DNA from: Nitriliruptor sp040882075
GTDB taxonomy: Bacteria > Actinomycetota > Nitriliruptoria > Nitriliruptorales > Nitriliruptoraceae
DNA length: 64,000 nucleotides
Direction of reading: 5' to 3'
NCBI RefSeq assembly: GCF_040882075.1
Contig: NZ_JBBEBZ010000164.1
Span: forward strand, 1-64,000
Both the position numbers and the translations under genes were made by a program. Of this stretch, positions 24,811-33,984 are shown in pieces. Below the pieces are notes generated by a model, which worked only from the letters and a program-made list of their open reading frames with translations, ran no database searches and was not told the DNA's origin. The number at the start of each line of letters is the position of its first letter. Within the stretch, counting starts at the first letter, position 1.

Positions 24811-26651
24811 CACGAGCGTGCCTCCCCGGAGGCCGCTGCGACCGGGCTCGCACCGTTCGGGTCCTCCTCTGCTGCGTAGCCGCGTGGGGTGACCATGCGT
24901 CCGCCGATGATCCGGGTCCGGGTGGTACCGATCAGCACGAGTGTGGTCATCTGCACCTGCGTGACGTCGAGTTCCGTGAGCGTCGTGAGCGTGATGCGCT
25001 GCGCGGGGCGTTCGGCATCGCGCACGATCCCGACCGGGGTGTCGGCGGGGCGGTGGGCGAGCAGGATCTCGCGGGCCTCGGCCAGTTGCCAGTCCCGGTC
25101 ACGGCTGCGGGGGTTGTAGAAGGCGATCGCGAGGTCGGCGCTGGCCGCGGCCTCGACGCGGGTACGGATCCGCTCCCACGGGGTCATCAGATCCGACAGC
25201 GAGATGTAGGCGTGGTCGTGACCGAACGGCGCGCCCAGCAGCGCACTGCCGGCCAGCGCCGCGGTCACGCCGGGCACCACCACGACATCGATATCGTCGC
25301 CGGCGCGCTCGAGGGTCGGAGAAGCCATCGCGTAGATCCCGACGTCGCCGGATCCGACCAGCGCGACAGCCCGCCCGGCCTGTGCGAGGTGCAGGGCACG
25401 GTCGGCACGGACGATCTCCTCGCCGAGGTCGTAACGTTCCAGCTCGGCGCCGCGCGAGGTCCAGCGGGCGGCCTGATCGACGTAGGGTCCGTAGCCGATG
25501 ACGACCTCTGCAGCCGCCAGCTCGTCACGAGCCCGTGGCGTCGTGAGATCATCGGCCCCGGGCCCGAGCGATACCAGCGCGAGCCGTCCCCGCGCCGGGC
25601 GACGGGCGATCGCGACCGTCGCCATGGCGGACCGGCGCTTCTCCACCAGCAGCTCACCGCCGAGATGCAGCGCAGCCGCCTCGGCGACCGACGGTGTCCC
25701 CACCGCATCGCGAACAATCTGCGAGGGGTTGGGTACCTCGACGCCGCTGAGCAGGTCGGCGGACAGGCACACGACCGACCAGCCGCGTGTGGCTGCGGCG
25801 TCGTGGATCCCCGCTTCGTCCGCCTTGGCGTCGACGGTCGCGACCGTGTGGACCGCCAGCGGCGACAGGCCCGCGTCGGCGAGCACGGCGTCCACGAGGT
25901 CCCCGACCTCGTCGGCCGATACTCCGCGGGAGGAACCGATGCCGATCACCAGCGATGCCGGTCGGTACAGCACCGTGGTGTCGTCCGCCGGCACGACCCG
26001 GTCGGTGACCCGGAGCAGCGGGGCGCCCGGGTCGTCGGTCAGCGTGGCAGGGACCGGCCCGAGCGGCCACGGGGCGTCGCGTTCGAGACGAACCGCGCCT
26101 CCGTCCAGGACGTGGCCGCCGACCGCCGCCAGCGCGCCCTCGGCGCGGATACCGAAACGGGCCCCGAGCGTGCCCAGGCTGGGCAGGCCCGTAAGTTCGG
26201 AGGCGGTCGTGATCACCGGCGTGGCACCGAGGTGGTCGGCGATCCGGTCGGCGAGGGCGTTGGCTCCCCCTTCGTGTCCGCCGGCGAGCGCCACCGCGAA
26301 CCTGCCATGATCGTCGACGCACACCACCCCCGGATCCGTGCGCTTGTCGTCGAGGTGCGGCGCGATCAGTCGGACCGCGGCGCCGGTGGCCATGATCAGC
26401 ACCAGCGCGTCTGCATGGTCCCAGGCTGCGGCGATCGCCTCGCTGGGCCGCTGGTCGGCGAGCCGCGCACCCAGGTGCTCGGCGAGCTCGGCCGCCAGAC
26501 GCCGGCCGGTGGGGCTCGCCGCCACGACCACGATCGGACCGGGGGCAGCGGCACGCGGCGTCGGCGCGTCTCCGGCGACGTGCCGGGAAGTGTTCGGTGT
26601 GCCGTGAGGATCGGCGTGGCGGGGCTCGACGCCGTGGGTTCCGGGGGTCAT
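24810..26651 (-). CDS. CbiG-CobJ fusion: cobalt-precorrin-5A hydrolase plus precorrin-3B C17-methyltransferase
   Basis: A 613-residue fusion. Residues about 40-340 are CbiG: VVVAASPTGRRLAAELAEHL, LVLIMATGAAVRLIAPHLDD, AVALAGGHEGGANALADRIA and VIGIGSSRGVSADEV in the C-terminal subdomain; it opens the delta-lactone and releases acetaldehyde. From about 360 follows the SAM-dependent CobJ/CbiH methyltransferase: LALVSLGPGADDLTTPRA, VALVGSGDVGIYAMASP and VVVPGVTAALAGSALLGAP. CbiG belongs to the oxygen-independent pathway, which fits CbiX and CbiD in the same operon. Confidence 0.93.
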   Translation of the reverse strand: MTPGTHGVEPRHADPHGTPNTSRHVAGDAPTPRAAAPGPIVVVAASPTGRRLAAELAEHLGARLADQRPSEAIAAAWDHADALVLIMATGAAVRLIAPHLDDKRTDPGVVCVDDHGRFAVALAGGHEGGANALADRIADHLGATPVITTASELTGLPSLGTLGARFGIRAEGALAAVGGHVLDGGAVRLERDAPWPLGPVPATLTDDPGAPLLRVTDRVVPADDTTVLYRPASLVIGIGSSRGVSADEVGDLVDAVLADAGLSPLAVHTVATVDAKADEAGIHDAAATRGWSVVCLSADLLSGVEVPNPSQIVRDAVGTPSVAEAAALHLGGELLVEKRRSAMATVAIARRPARGRLALVSLGPGADDLTTPRARDELAAAEVVIGYGPYVDQAARWTSRGAELERYDLGEEIVRADRALHLAQAGRAVALVGSGDVGIYAMASPTLERAGDDIDVVVVPGVTAALAGSALLGAPFGHDHAYISLSDLMTPWERIRTRVEAAASADLAIAFYNPRSRDRDWQLAEAREILLAHRPADTPVGIVRDAERPAQRITLTTLTELDVTQVQMTTLVLIGTTRTRIIGGRMVTPRGYAAEEDPNGASPVAAASGEARS

Positions 26652-27856
26652 GGGCGCTCCGCCAGGACGAGGACGATGGGGTTCTGCGGGGCGAGTCGGT
26701 GACCGTCACCGAGCGTCACGAGGTCGTGGACCTCGACGAGCTGGGCGGTCGCCTCCCACCCGGCGTCGCGCAGCTGCGCGAGCGTCGGCGCGACGCGTTC
26801 GATCGTGGCGAGCGCGACGGCCAGCCGATCGCGGCAGCGCACGGTCAGCAGCTCCAGCATCGCCGGCAACGAGGTACCGCCTCCCCCGACGAACACGGCG
26901 TCAGGGTCGGGTAACGGCGCGAAGGCCGCTGGCGCCTCCCCCAGCACGAGCCCCAGACCGACCCCATGGGTGGCGGCGTTGACGCGAGCGCGCTCCAGCT
27001 GCTCGGCGTCGCGGTCGATCGCGACCACGCCGGCGCCGAGTCCTGCGGCCTCGACGGCCACGCTGCCCGAGCCGCAGCCGACGTCCCACAGCAGGCGTCC
27101 TGGTCCGGGGCCGAGGTGGGCCAGCACCAGCGCGCGCACGGCCGGCTTGCTGATCTGACCGTCGCGGTGCGCGTAAGCGCCGATCGGGCGTGCCCACGGC
27201 ATCGGGGCGCGGGTGTGACCCACGACCGAGCGTGGTGCGGTCCGGACGCGTTCGGGGTCGAGGAGCAGCAAGACGTTGGGCTCGGCGACCTCGAGGTCGG
27301 CCGCGCCCGCCAGGTCGGTGTCGTGGATCGCCGCGTCGGGGTGGCCGAGCCGTACCGCCATCACGACCCGACGCGGCCCGCACCCCGCGTCCAGAAGTGC
27401 CCCGGCGATCGTCGCGGGGGTGGAGGACGGCGCGGTCATCACCGCCACCTTGGCGTGGGTGAGCGCCGCAGCGATCGCGGCCCGGGGATCGCGGCCGTGG
27501 GCGGAGACGACCACGGCGTCGTCCCACGGCAGTCCGATCGCCGCGAACGCACCGGCCACCGCGGAGGTTGCGGGGTACACCTCCAGCGGGATGTCACCGA
27601 ACCTCGATGCGAGCAACCGCACGATCCCGAACCAACCCGGGTCGCCCGATCCGATCACGCAGACGGTGCCATCGGTGGTGCGGATCGCATCGAAGGCAGC
27701 ATCGAGGTCACCGGGGATGCGCATGGTCGGGGCCCCGGCAGGGGCGTGGACGTCGAGGTGCCTCCCACCGGCGACCACCAGGGCGACGTCGTCCGGGATG
27801 GCGCCCGCCAGCGCGCCGTCCGGGCCGACTCCCAGCACCACGATGCGATCAGCCAC
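26648..27856 (-). CDS. cobL: Precorrin-6Y C5,15-methyltransferase (decarboxylating), CbiE-CbiT fusion (CobL)
   Basis: A 402-residue bifunctional enzyme. The N-terminal CbiE domain has VVLGVGPDGAL and CVIGSGDPGWFGIVRLL; the C-terminal CbiT domain has DVGCGSGSVAVEAAGLGA, a Rossmann methyltransferase motif I. It methylates C-5 and C-15 and decarboxylates the acetate at C-12. I place the start at a GTG giving VADRIVVLGVGPDG, overlapping the cbiD end by eight bases; the frame is open further upstream but lies inside cbiD. Confidence 0.92.
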   Translation of the reverse strand: MADRIVVLGVGPDGALAGAIPDDVALVVAGGRHLDVHAPAGAPTMRIPGDLDAAFDAIRTTDGTVCVIGSGDPGWFGIVRLLASRFGDIPLEVYPATSAVAGAFAAIGLPWDDAVVVSAHGRDPRAAIAAALTHAKVAVMTAPSSTPATIAGALLDAGCGPRRVVMAVRLGHPDAAIHDTDLAGAADLEVAEPNVLLLLDPERVRTAPRSVVGHTRAPMPWARPIGAYAHRDGQISKPAVRALVLAHLGPGPGRLLWDVGCGSGSVAVEAAGLGAGVVAIDRDAEQLERARVNAATHGVGLGLVLGEAPAAFAPLPDPDAVFVGGGGTSLPAMLELLTVRCRDRLAVALATIERVAPTLAQLRDAGWEATAQLVEVHDLVTLGDGHRLAPQNPIVLVLAERP

Positions 27857-29243
27857 GATCGCGCCTCTCCCTGGCTGCGGCATCGTCGACGCCGCCTTGA
27901 CCGCTACGGACATGCCCGTGGTCGTCGTCGTGGGTCAGGGCGTCAGCGGATGCGCCCGCGCGGGCCAGCCGCTCCGGCGCGCGGCGGTTCCAGCCGACCG
28001 GCTCCAACGTGTCGAAGTCGACCAGCACGGCGTCCACGTCGAGGTGCCCGCCGCATCCTTGTGCCCAGGCGGCGAGGTTGGTCGCGACGTCCTCGCACAG
28101 AGTGTCACCGGCGAGATCGGCGATGCCGGCCGCGGTCCACAACTCGAAGGCGTGCCGACCCGTGTTGGCCGTGCGGACCGCCGCAACCAGTTCGCCGCTG
28201 CCGCCGGCGCGCTCGGTCACCTCGGCGAGGTAGCCGGTGTCGACCCGTGAACGGGTGTAGTGGGTCATCATCACACCGGCTCCCAGTTTGGCGAGCTTGC
28301 CGGCCATGCCGACGAACACCAGCGACGACAGACCCTGCTCGACGCAGCGCTCGATGGCGGCGCCGGTGAAGTCGCCGACCTCGACGAAGCAGACCTCGTC
28401 GAGGTCGGGCAGCAACCGGATCGCGGCGCGTTCGGTCCGACCGCCGGTCGACAGCACGCAGGTGGAGAGATGCTGCGCCGCCATCACGTCGATCGCCTGG
28501 AGCACCGAAGCCCGCCACGACGCGGTCGAGAACGGCCGGACGATCCCGGTCGTGCCCAGGATGGAGATGCCGCCCAGGATGCCGAGCCGCTTGTTGGTGG
28601 TGCGCTTGGCCATGTCCTCGCCCCCGGGCACGGAGATGACCACATCGATCCCGCGGTCGGCGTACGGATCGACGACCTCCTCGACGGCGATGCGGATGGT
28701 CTGGCGCGGCGTGCCGTTGATGGCGGGACCGCCGATCTCCAGCCCGAGACCCGGGCGGGTCACCACACCGACCCCGTCACCCCCGTAGAGGTGCACGCCC
28801 GGCTCGTCGGTCCAGGCGACGGTCGCGGTGAGGTGGGCGCCGTGGGTCACGTCCGGGTCGTCGCCCGCGTCCTTGATCACCGATGCCTCGGTGGCGCCGC
28901 CACCAACGTGTTCGCAGCGCTCGACGTCGAACTCGACACGGCGGCCGACCGGTAACCACACGTCCACACGTTCGACGGCCCGGCCGGTCACCAGCAGCAG
29001 CACGGCCGCCTTCGCTGCGGCCGTGGCACACGCCCCGGTGGTGAATCCGGTGCGGAGCTCCTTGCCGTCACGCACCTTGGCCGTGCGCGGTAGGTCCGGC
29101 TCGTGCAGCTCGCGTACCGGCTGGCCGGGCGGCTCGACCGAGGCCGGCGGGGCGGATGCGCGATCGGCATGCACCGGCCCGGCGCGGGCGCGAGCTGGTC
29201 GCTCGGTGCGCCCGTGCGTCGAAGGATCCGGTACGTCGGTCAC
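27849..29243 (-). CDS. cbiD: Cobalt-precorrin-5B C1-methyltransferase CbiD
   Basis: A 464-residue CbiD. It has the typical start of the fold, LRTGFTTGACATAAAKAAVL, then PGGEDMAKRTTNKRLGILGG, ISILGTTGIVRPFS and LVFVGMAGKLAKLGAGVMMT. CbiD is specific to the anaerobic pathway (CobF does this step aerobically). The GTG start shares GTGA with the cobM stop and leaves an unusual leader of about 50 residues rich in Arg, Pro and Ala. The C-terminal 30 residues are also extra and partly overlap cobL. Confidence 0.93.
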   Translation of the reverse strand: MTDVPDPSTHGRTERPARARAGPVHADRASAPPASVEPPGQPVRELHEPDLPRTAKVRDGKELRTGFTTGACATAAAKAAVLLLVTGRAVERVDVWLPVGRRVEFDVERCEHVGGGATEASVIKDAGDDPDVTHGAHLTATVAWTDEPGVHLYGGDGVGVVTRPGLGLEIGGPAINGTPRQTIRIAVEEVVDPYADRGIDVVISVPGGEDMAKRTTNKRLGILGGISILGTTGIVRPFSTASWRASVLQAIDVMAAQHLSTCVLSTGGRTERAAIRLLPDLDEVCFVEVGDFTGAAIERCVEQGLSSLVFVGMAGKLAKLGAGVMMTHYTRSRVDTGYLAEVTERAGGSGELVAAVRTANTGRHAFELWTAAGIADLAGDTLCEDVATNLAAWAQGCGGHLDVDAVLVDFDTLEPVGWNRRAPERLARAGASADALTHDDDHGHVRSGQGGVDDAAARERRDRG

Positions 29244-30115
29244 GAGGTGGCAGGCTCCGGGTGGAGGTCGACGGCCGATGACGTCGGTTCCGTGGTCGGT
29301 GCGGCCGAGCTGCCGGACCAGGCCTCCACAGCATCCGAGGCGTCCGCTCCGTCGCCGCGCGCAGGCCGGTAGGTGTGGGCGAACGTCGGCGAGTACAGGT
29401 TGCTGCGGGTGCCTCGCGCGTGGAGTGCCGGGCCCACCAGCACCAGGGTGTGCATCGTGACCTGCATGTCGCGGATGGTGGCCCCCAGCTCGTCGAGGCG
29501 GCAGGTCACGATCCGCTCGTCGGGCCACGACACCCGGTAGCCGACCACACACGGGGTCTCGGGCGGGTAGCCCCCCACCAGCAGCTCGGCCTGCAGCTTC
29601 TTCGGCCGGGCGGCGGAGAGGAACAGCGCCATGGTGGTCCCGTGACGGGCCAGATCCCGCAGCTCCTCCCCCGCCGGCATCGGCGTACGGGTCGCCATCC
29701 GGGTGAACACCACGGACTGGGCGATCTCCGGGATGGTCAGTTCCCGGCCGACCGCGGCGGCGACCGCGGCGACGGAGGTCACACCGGGGATGATCTCCCA
29801 GTCGACGCCCAGTTCGTCGATCGCGTCCAGCTGCTCCTGCATCGCGCCGTAGACGGAAGGGTCGCCGGAGTGGATGCGCGCGACCGTCAGTCCGTCGGCC
29901 TGCGCACGGCGGTAGACCCCCAGGACGTCCTCGAGAGTGAGCACCTTGGAGTCCAGCACCTCGGCGTCATCGCGAGCGTGGTCGAGCACGTCCTCGTGCA
30001 CCAGGCTCGACGCCCAGATGACGATGTCGGCGACCGCGATGGCGTTGGCGGCGCGGATGGTCAGCAGGTCGGCGGCCCCGGGGCCGGCTCCGACGAACAG
30101 GATCTTGGCGCTCAC
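29240..30115 (-). CDS. cobM: Precorrin-4 C11-methyltransferase CobM/CbiF
   Basis: A 291-residue SAM-dependent tetrapyrrole methylase: ILFVGAGPGAADLLTIRAA at the start, VARIHSGDPSVYGAMQEQLD in the middle and IPGVTSVAAVAAAVGREL. It methylates C-11. About 40 residues after the usual family end (TYRPARGD) are an Ala/Ser/Glu-rich tail. Start and stop both overlap their neighbours by four bases. Confidence 0.95.
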   Translation of the reverse strand: MSAKILFVGAGPGAADLLTIRAANAIAVADIVIWASSLVHEDVLDHARDDAEVLDSKVLTLEDVLGVYRRAQADGLTVARIHSGDPSVYGAMQEQLDAIDELGVDWEIIPGVTSVAAVAAAVGRELTIPEIAQSVVFTRMATRTPMPAGEELRDLARHGTTMALFLSAARPKKLQAELLVGGYPPETPCVVGYRVSWPDERIVTCRLDELGATIRDMQVTMHTLVLVGPALHARGTRSNLYSPTFAHTYRPARGDGADASDAVEAWSGSSAAPTTEPTSSAVDLHPEPATS

Positions 30116-30825
30116 GATGTCGGCTTCCGCTCGGGGGTGACGATGATGGTGGACAGGTAGGGGGCGGGCTCGGAGGGCAGGTGGTCGCGCACGTCCTGGT
30201 CCGCCAGCCCGAGGCGGGCGCCGAACACGGCGCGGTCCGATGCGCCGGCCGCGGCGAGTGCCGCGTGGATCTCGGGTAGCTGGCGGCCGCCCTTGTAGAG
30301 CACCAGGGTGTTGCCACCACGCAGCACGTCACGGACGACCTCGAGACCGGCGGTCATCGGCAGCAGCGTCAGGGCCTCCTCGTGCTCGACCAGCACGGTG
30401 CCGCTGCGGGAGGCGAGGTCCTGCATCGCGGTGATCCCAGGGACGGTCTGTACCTCGACGTCGGGGACCAGTGCCCGCACCTCGGCAGCCAGGTAGGTGA
30501 ACGTGCTGTAGACGTTCGGGTCGCCGATGGTCGCGAACGCTGCGGTCCTCCCCGCGGCGACCACCTCGGCCACGGCGAGCGCAGCGGTCCGCCAACTGGC
30601 CTCCCGTGCCGCCTCGTCCAGTTCGAACTCGAGCCGGGTGATCGGGGTCGCGTGCGGGACGTGGGCGAGCACGACCCGCTCGGCGTACCCAGGTTCGTCG
30701 GGCGTCGAGGTCACCGACACCGGGACGAAGACCGCATCGGCACCCAACAGCGCGTCGCGACCCTTGACGGTGATCAGCTGCGGGTCGCCGGGGCCGACCC
30801 CGATCCCGATCAGGACACCACTCAT
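30112..30825 (-). CDS. cobI: Precorrin-2 C20-methyltransferase CobI/CbiL
   Basis: A 237-residue tetrapyrrole methylase of normal length. Motifs: LIGIGVGPGDPQLITVKGRD, AAFATIGDPNVYSTFTYLA and QTVPGITAMQDLASRSGT. It methylates C-20 of (cobalt-)precorrin-2. The ATG overlaps the cobB stop (ATGA). Confidence 0.96.
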   Translation of the reverse strand: MSGVLIGIGVGPGDPQLITVKGRDALLGADAVFVPVSVTSTPDEPGYAERVVLAHVPHATPITRLEFELDEAAREASWRTAALAVAEVVAAGRTAAFATIGDPNVYSTFTYLAAEVRALVPDVEVQTVPGITAMQDLASRSGTVLVEHEEALTLLPMTAGLEVVRDVLRGGNTLVLYKGGRQLPEIHAALAAAGASDRAVFGARLGLADQDVRDHLPSEPAPYLSTIIVTPERKPTS

Positions 30826-32273
30826 CTCGACACCTCGGAGCGTCGGCGGTCGGCCGCTCCGGCCTGACGGTCGGCCGCTCCGGCGCGGTCGGCGGTAGCA
30901 CGTCCGACGGTGTCGGCGGCCACGCGCGCCGCGGTCGCGGCGAAGCAGCGGGCCACGTGAGGGGCACCGACCCATGCCGCGTGCAGGTAGCTGGCATGGA
31001 CGCTGTCGGTGACGAAGCCCTCCGGGCCGCTGGCGCCGCGCGAGGTCAGCTCCCAGGCGGGCCGGCGGCCGGCACGGGGTTCGACGACGGTGCGATGGAA
31101 CTCGTGACCGTGCACACCGGTCCCCGCAGGGCCAAGCGCCCCCGCGCTCGAGGAGCGCGCCTGCCGATAGCCGAGCGTCAACCGCTCCCCGAAGGAGGCG
31201 GTCGCGTCGATCAGCCCGACCATCGGTTGGCCGTCGAGTTCGCGGCAGAGATACAGCAGGCCACCGCATTCCGCGACGATCGGTCCACCCGCCGCAGCCA
31301 GCGACCGTAGGTCCGCGGCGAGCCGGGTGTTGGCCGCCAACTCGGAGGCGTGGACCTCGGGGAACCCTCCTCCGAGGTAGACGCCGGTGGTTCCCTCCGG
31401 CAGCCCCTCGTCGGTCAACGGATCGAAGGTCACGACCTCCGCGCCCGCGGCGGCGAGCAGCTCCCGGTGCTCCTCGTAGACGAAGGTGAAGGCGCGCCCG
31501 CCCGCGATCGCGATCCGGGGGCGACCGGCGACGGCGGTCCCGACCTCCGACGCCGGCGCCCATGCGGACGTGGCCAGCGGCGGGGCGTTGCGGGCGAGTT
31601 CGAGCACCGCATCGAGGTCGACGCGGGCGGCCACCGCAGCACCGAGGTCGGCGACGGTCCGCCGGGCATCGTCGGACCGCTCCGCTGCGGGGATCAGGCC
31701 GAGATGCCGTGACGGGGTGACGAGTCTGTCGTCGCGGTGCAACGCGCCGACCACGGGGATCCCGAGCGGCCGCAGCGACTCACGGACCAGCTCCTCGTGA
31801 CCGTCCGAACCCAACCCGTTGAGCACCACCCCCGCGATCCGCACGGTCGGGTCGAACGTCGCGAACCCGTGCACCTCGGCGGCCACGGAGCGGGATGCGG
31901 CGGTCGTGTCGACGACCAACAGGACCGGCGCCCGCAGCAGCCGGGCAATGTGGGCGGTCGAGGCCTCGTCGTCGGCGCCACGGCCGTCGTACATGCCCAT
32001 GACGCCCTCGATGATCGACACATCGGTGCCCCGTGCACCGTGCGCGAGCAGCGGTGCGATCCGTTCCGGGCGGTGGAGGAAGGCGTCCAGGTTACGGGGT
32101 GGCCGCCCGGTCGCGACCGCGTGGTAGCCGGGGTCGATGAAGTCGGGCCCGACCTTGTGGCCGGAGACCGCCAGGCCCCGGGCGCTCAACGCGGCCATCA
32201 GCCCGGTGGCCACGGTGGTCTTGCCGACTCCCGAGCGGGTACCGGCCACGACGATCCGGGGAAGGGCGATCAT
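30822..32273 (-). CDS. cobB: Cobyrinic acid a,c-diamide synthase CobB/CbiA
   Basis: A 483-residue glutamine-dependent amidase acting on the a and c side chains. The ATP-binding start is VVAGTRSGVGKTTVATGL, followed by HKVGPDFIDPGYHAVATGRP and GVMGMYDGRGADDEAS. The class I glutaminase part has IVAECGGLLYLCREL with the nucleophilic Cys. The start shares ATGA with the ApgM-like gene; an upstream ATG at 32288 is possible. The last 30 residues are a repeated Ala-Asp-Arg tail. Confidence 0.95.
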   Translation of the reverse strand: MIALPRIVVAGTRSGVGKTTVATGLMAALSARGLAVSGHKVGPDFIDPGYHAVATGRPPRNLDAFLHRPERIAPLLAHGARGTDVSIIEGVMGMYDGRGADDEASTAHIARLLRAPVLLVVDTTAASRSVAAEVHGFATFDPTVRIAGVVLNGLGSDGHEELVRESLRPLGIPVVGALHRDDRLVTPSRHLGLIPAAERSDDARRTVADLGAAVAARVDLDAVLELARNAPPLATSAWAPASEVGTAVAGRPRIAIAGGRAFTFVYEEHRELLAAAGAEVVTFDPLTDEGLPEGTTGVYLGGGFPEVHASELAANTRLAADLRSLAAAGGPIVAECGGLLYLCRELDGQPMVGLIDATASFGERLTLGYRQARSSSAGALGPAGTGVHGHEFHRTVVEPRAGRRPAWELTSRGASGPEGFVTDSVHASYLHAAWVGAPHVARCFAATAARVAADTVGRATADRAGAADRQAGAADRRRSEVSR

Positions 32274-33283
32274 GCGGCGTCCTGACATGCAGGGGCGAGC
32301 TCGTGCACGGTGGTGGCGGCATCGGCGACCGGCGCGCCCGTCGTCTGCGATTCCGTCAGGCGACCGATGCCCGGTGCGCCCGGCCAGGTCGCGGGGACCG
32401 GATCGGCGGTGTGGCTGCCCGTCCCCGGATCGCACCCGTGATCGGGGGCGACCAGCACCGCGGCACCGTGCGCGTTCGCGACGGCCACGACCGGACCGAC
32501 CACGGTCGCGTCGAAGCGTTCGATGGCGGCACGTTTGGCTTCCGGGTCGTGTTGGTGGGCAGCTTCGTCCGGCCCGGCGTCGTGGATGAGCACCGTGGAG
32601 TGCCGGGCCTCCTCGATGGCACGAAGCGCAGCCCGGAGGTCCGGGAGGCTGGTGGCACAGACGCTGCGGGTCAGACCGAGGGCCGCCGGCGAGTCGGGGA
32701 GCACCGCCAGGTCCGCTCGGACCGGCAGCGTCGGATGCGCTACGCGGCCCCAGACGCGCAGCCGCACCCCAAGCGCGTCCTCGACCGAGGCGATGCGGTG
32801 CTGCCAGGCGATCGGTATCGGTCGGTCGTGGCCGGGCGCAGCGTCGCCCCAACCGGCCGGCCCGATCAGCACGTGACGCCCACCGTTCAGCGCATAAACC
32901 TCCGGATCCGGGTCGGGACGAGATGCGCCCAGGGCCCCGAGCGCGTCGGTCAGCTGCGTGGCCGTGGCGGTTCCGGCGACCAGGTCGAGCCGCCAGGCCG
33001 CTCGGCCGATCCCGACGTCGAGGCCCGCGGCGGCGGCCTCCAGCCATCCTCGGGCGGGTGCGTCGGCGGTGATGCCGACCAGTCGGGCCAGGCCGACCTC
33101 GGTGCCGGGGTTCGACCCGACGGGGATCGTCCGCAGGCGTCCCACCCCCTGGCGCGCACACAACGCATCGAGATGGGGCGTGTTCGCTCGTGCGAGCGTG
33201 GTCTGGATGCCCGGTTCGCTGGCACCATCGGGTACCAGGACCACCAACGGCCGGGCGGCGCGTCTTGGAGCCGTCCCGGTCAC
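32270..33283 (-). CDS. ApgM-like alkaline-phosphatase-superfamily protein of unknown role in the B12 operon
   Basis: A 337-residue protein like the archaeal-type cofactor-independent phosphoglycerate mutases (ApgM). The metal-site blocks are visible: LVPDGASEPG at the start, ARANTPHLDALCARQG, VGSNPGTEVGLARLVG, STVLIHDAGPDEAAHQHD and VLVAPDHGCDPGTGSHTA. The gene sits inside the cob operon with 4-base overlaps on both sides, so it very probably serves B12 synthesis. Possible jobs are phosphatase or kinase chemistry such as making L-threonine phosphate or processing alpha-ribazole phosphate. A dedicated phosphatase candidate lies at 42537. The function is not settled by the sequence. Confidence 0.75.
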   Translation of the reverse strand: MTGTAPRRAARPLVVLVPDGASEPGIQTTLARANTPHLDALCARQGVGRLRTIPVGSNPGTEVGLARLVGITADAPARGWLEAAAAGLDVGIGRAAWRLDLVAGTATATQLTDALGALGASRPDPDPEVYALNGGRHVLIGPAGWGDAAPGHDRPIPIAWQHRIASVEDALGVRLRVWGRVAHPTLPVRADLAVLPDSPAALGLTRSVCATSLPDLRAALRAIEEARHSTVLIHDAGPDEAAHQHDPEAKRAAIERFDATVVGPVVAVANAHGAAVLVAPDHGCDPGTGSHTADPVPATWPGAPGIGRLTESQTTGAPVADAATTVHELAPACQDAA

Positions 33284-33966
33284 CACTCGATGCCCTTCTG
33301 GCCGCGCCACCCGGCATCGAAGGGGTGCTTGACCTTGGTCATCTCCGTGACCAGGTCCGCGGCTTCGATCAGCGGTGCCGGAGCGTCACGGCCGGTGACC
33401 ATCACGTACTGCCAACCGGGACGCGAGCGGAACACCTCGACGACCTCCTCGGTATCGACCCAGCCCCACTTCATCGGGTAGGTGAACTCGTCGAGGAGGT
33501 AGAAGCGGTACCGCTCCTGCTCGAGGCACCGCTTGACCTCCTCCCACCCCTCCCGCGCCAGGTCGGCGGACTCGTCGAGGTCGCGGGACGTCCAGCTCCA
33601 GCCATCGCCCATCTTGAACCAGTCGATCCCGCCCAGCTTGGTGGCCGCGGCCTGTTCCCCGACCTTCCACTTGCCCGACTTCACGAACTGGAACACCGCG
33701 ATGGGCCACTGCTGCTGCCACGCGCGCATCATCATCCCGAACGCTGCGGTCGACTTCCCCTTGCCGGTCCCGGTGTGGACCATCAGCAGCGGGACCTCAC
33801 GCTTGCGGCGGCGCGGCTGGGTGTCGGCGGTCGCCTCCGGGGTCGCGCCCTCGTAGGCGCTCTTGCCCTCCGACGCCACCTCCTGCTGCTGCGCCTGCGC
33901 GGCCGGGTCACGGTCCTGCTCGCCCTGTTCGACGGCGGCGGTATCCGGTTGGGTGGGCTCCGACAT
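33280..33966 (-). CDS. cobO: Cob(I)yrinic acid a,c-diamide adenosyltransferase CobO
   Basis: A 228-residue CobA/CobO-type adenosyltransferase that attaches the 5'-deoxyadenosyl group to cobalt. The P-loop is HTGTGKGKSTAAFGMMMRAW (about residues 64-83), followed by DGWSWTSRDL and FYLLDEFTYPMKWGWV. An extra N-terminal stretch of about 55 residues is rich in Gln, Ala and Glu. AGAGGAG lies before the ATG; the 18-base gap to the chelatase gene is one of the few non-overlapping junctions in the operon. Confidence 0.95.
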   Translation of the reverse strand: MSEPTQPDTAAVEQGEQDRDPAAQAQQQEVASEGKSAYEGATPEATADTQPRRRKREVPLLMVHTGTGKGKSTAAFGMMMRAWQQQWPIAVFQFVKSGKWKVGEQAAATKLGGIDWFKMGDGWSWTSRDLDESADLAREGWEEVKRCLEQERYRFYLLDEFTYPMKWGWVDTEEVVEVFRSRPGWQYVMVTGRDAPAPLIEAADLVTEMTKVKHPFDAGWRGQKGIEW

Positions 33967-33984
33967 GGTGGTCTCCTCTGGTGG

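Noticed and set aside
27849..29552. Very long upstream extension of cbiD (open frame to 29552)
   Set aside because: The extension lies in antisense frame style inside cobM and has no family content. The GTG at 29243 overlapping the cobM stop is the sensible start. The same reasoning applies to long extensions of cobB, cobI, cbiB and cbiX.
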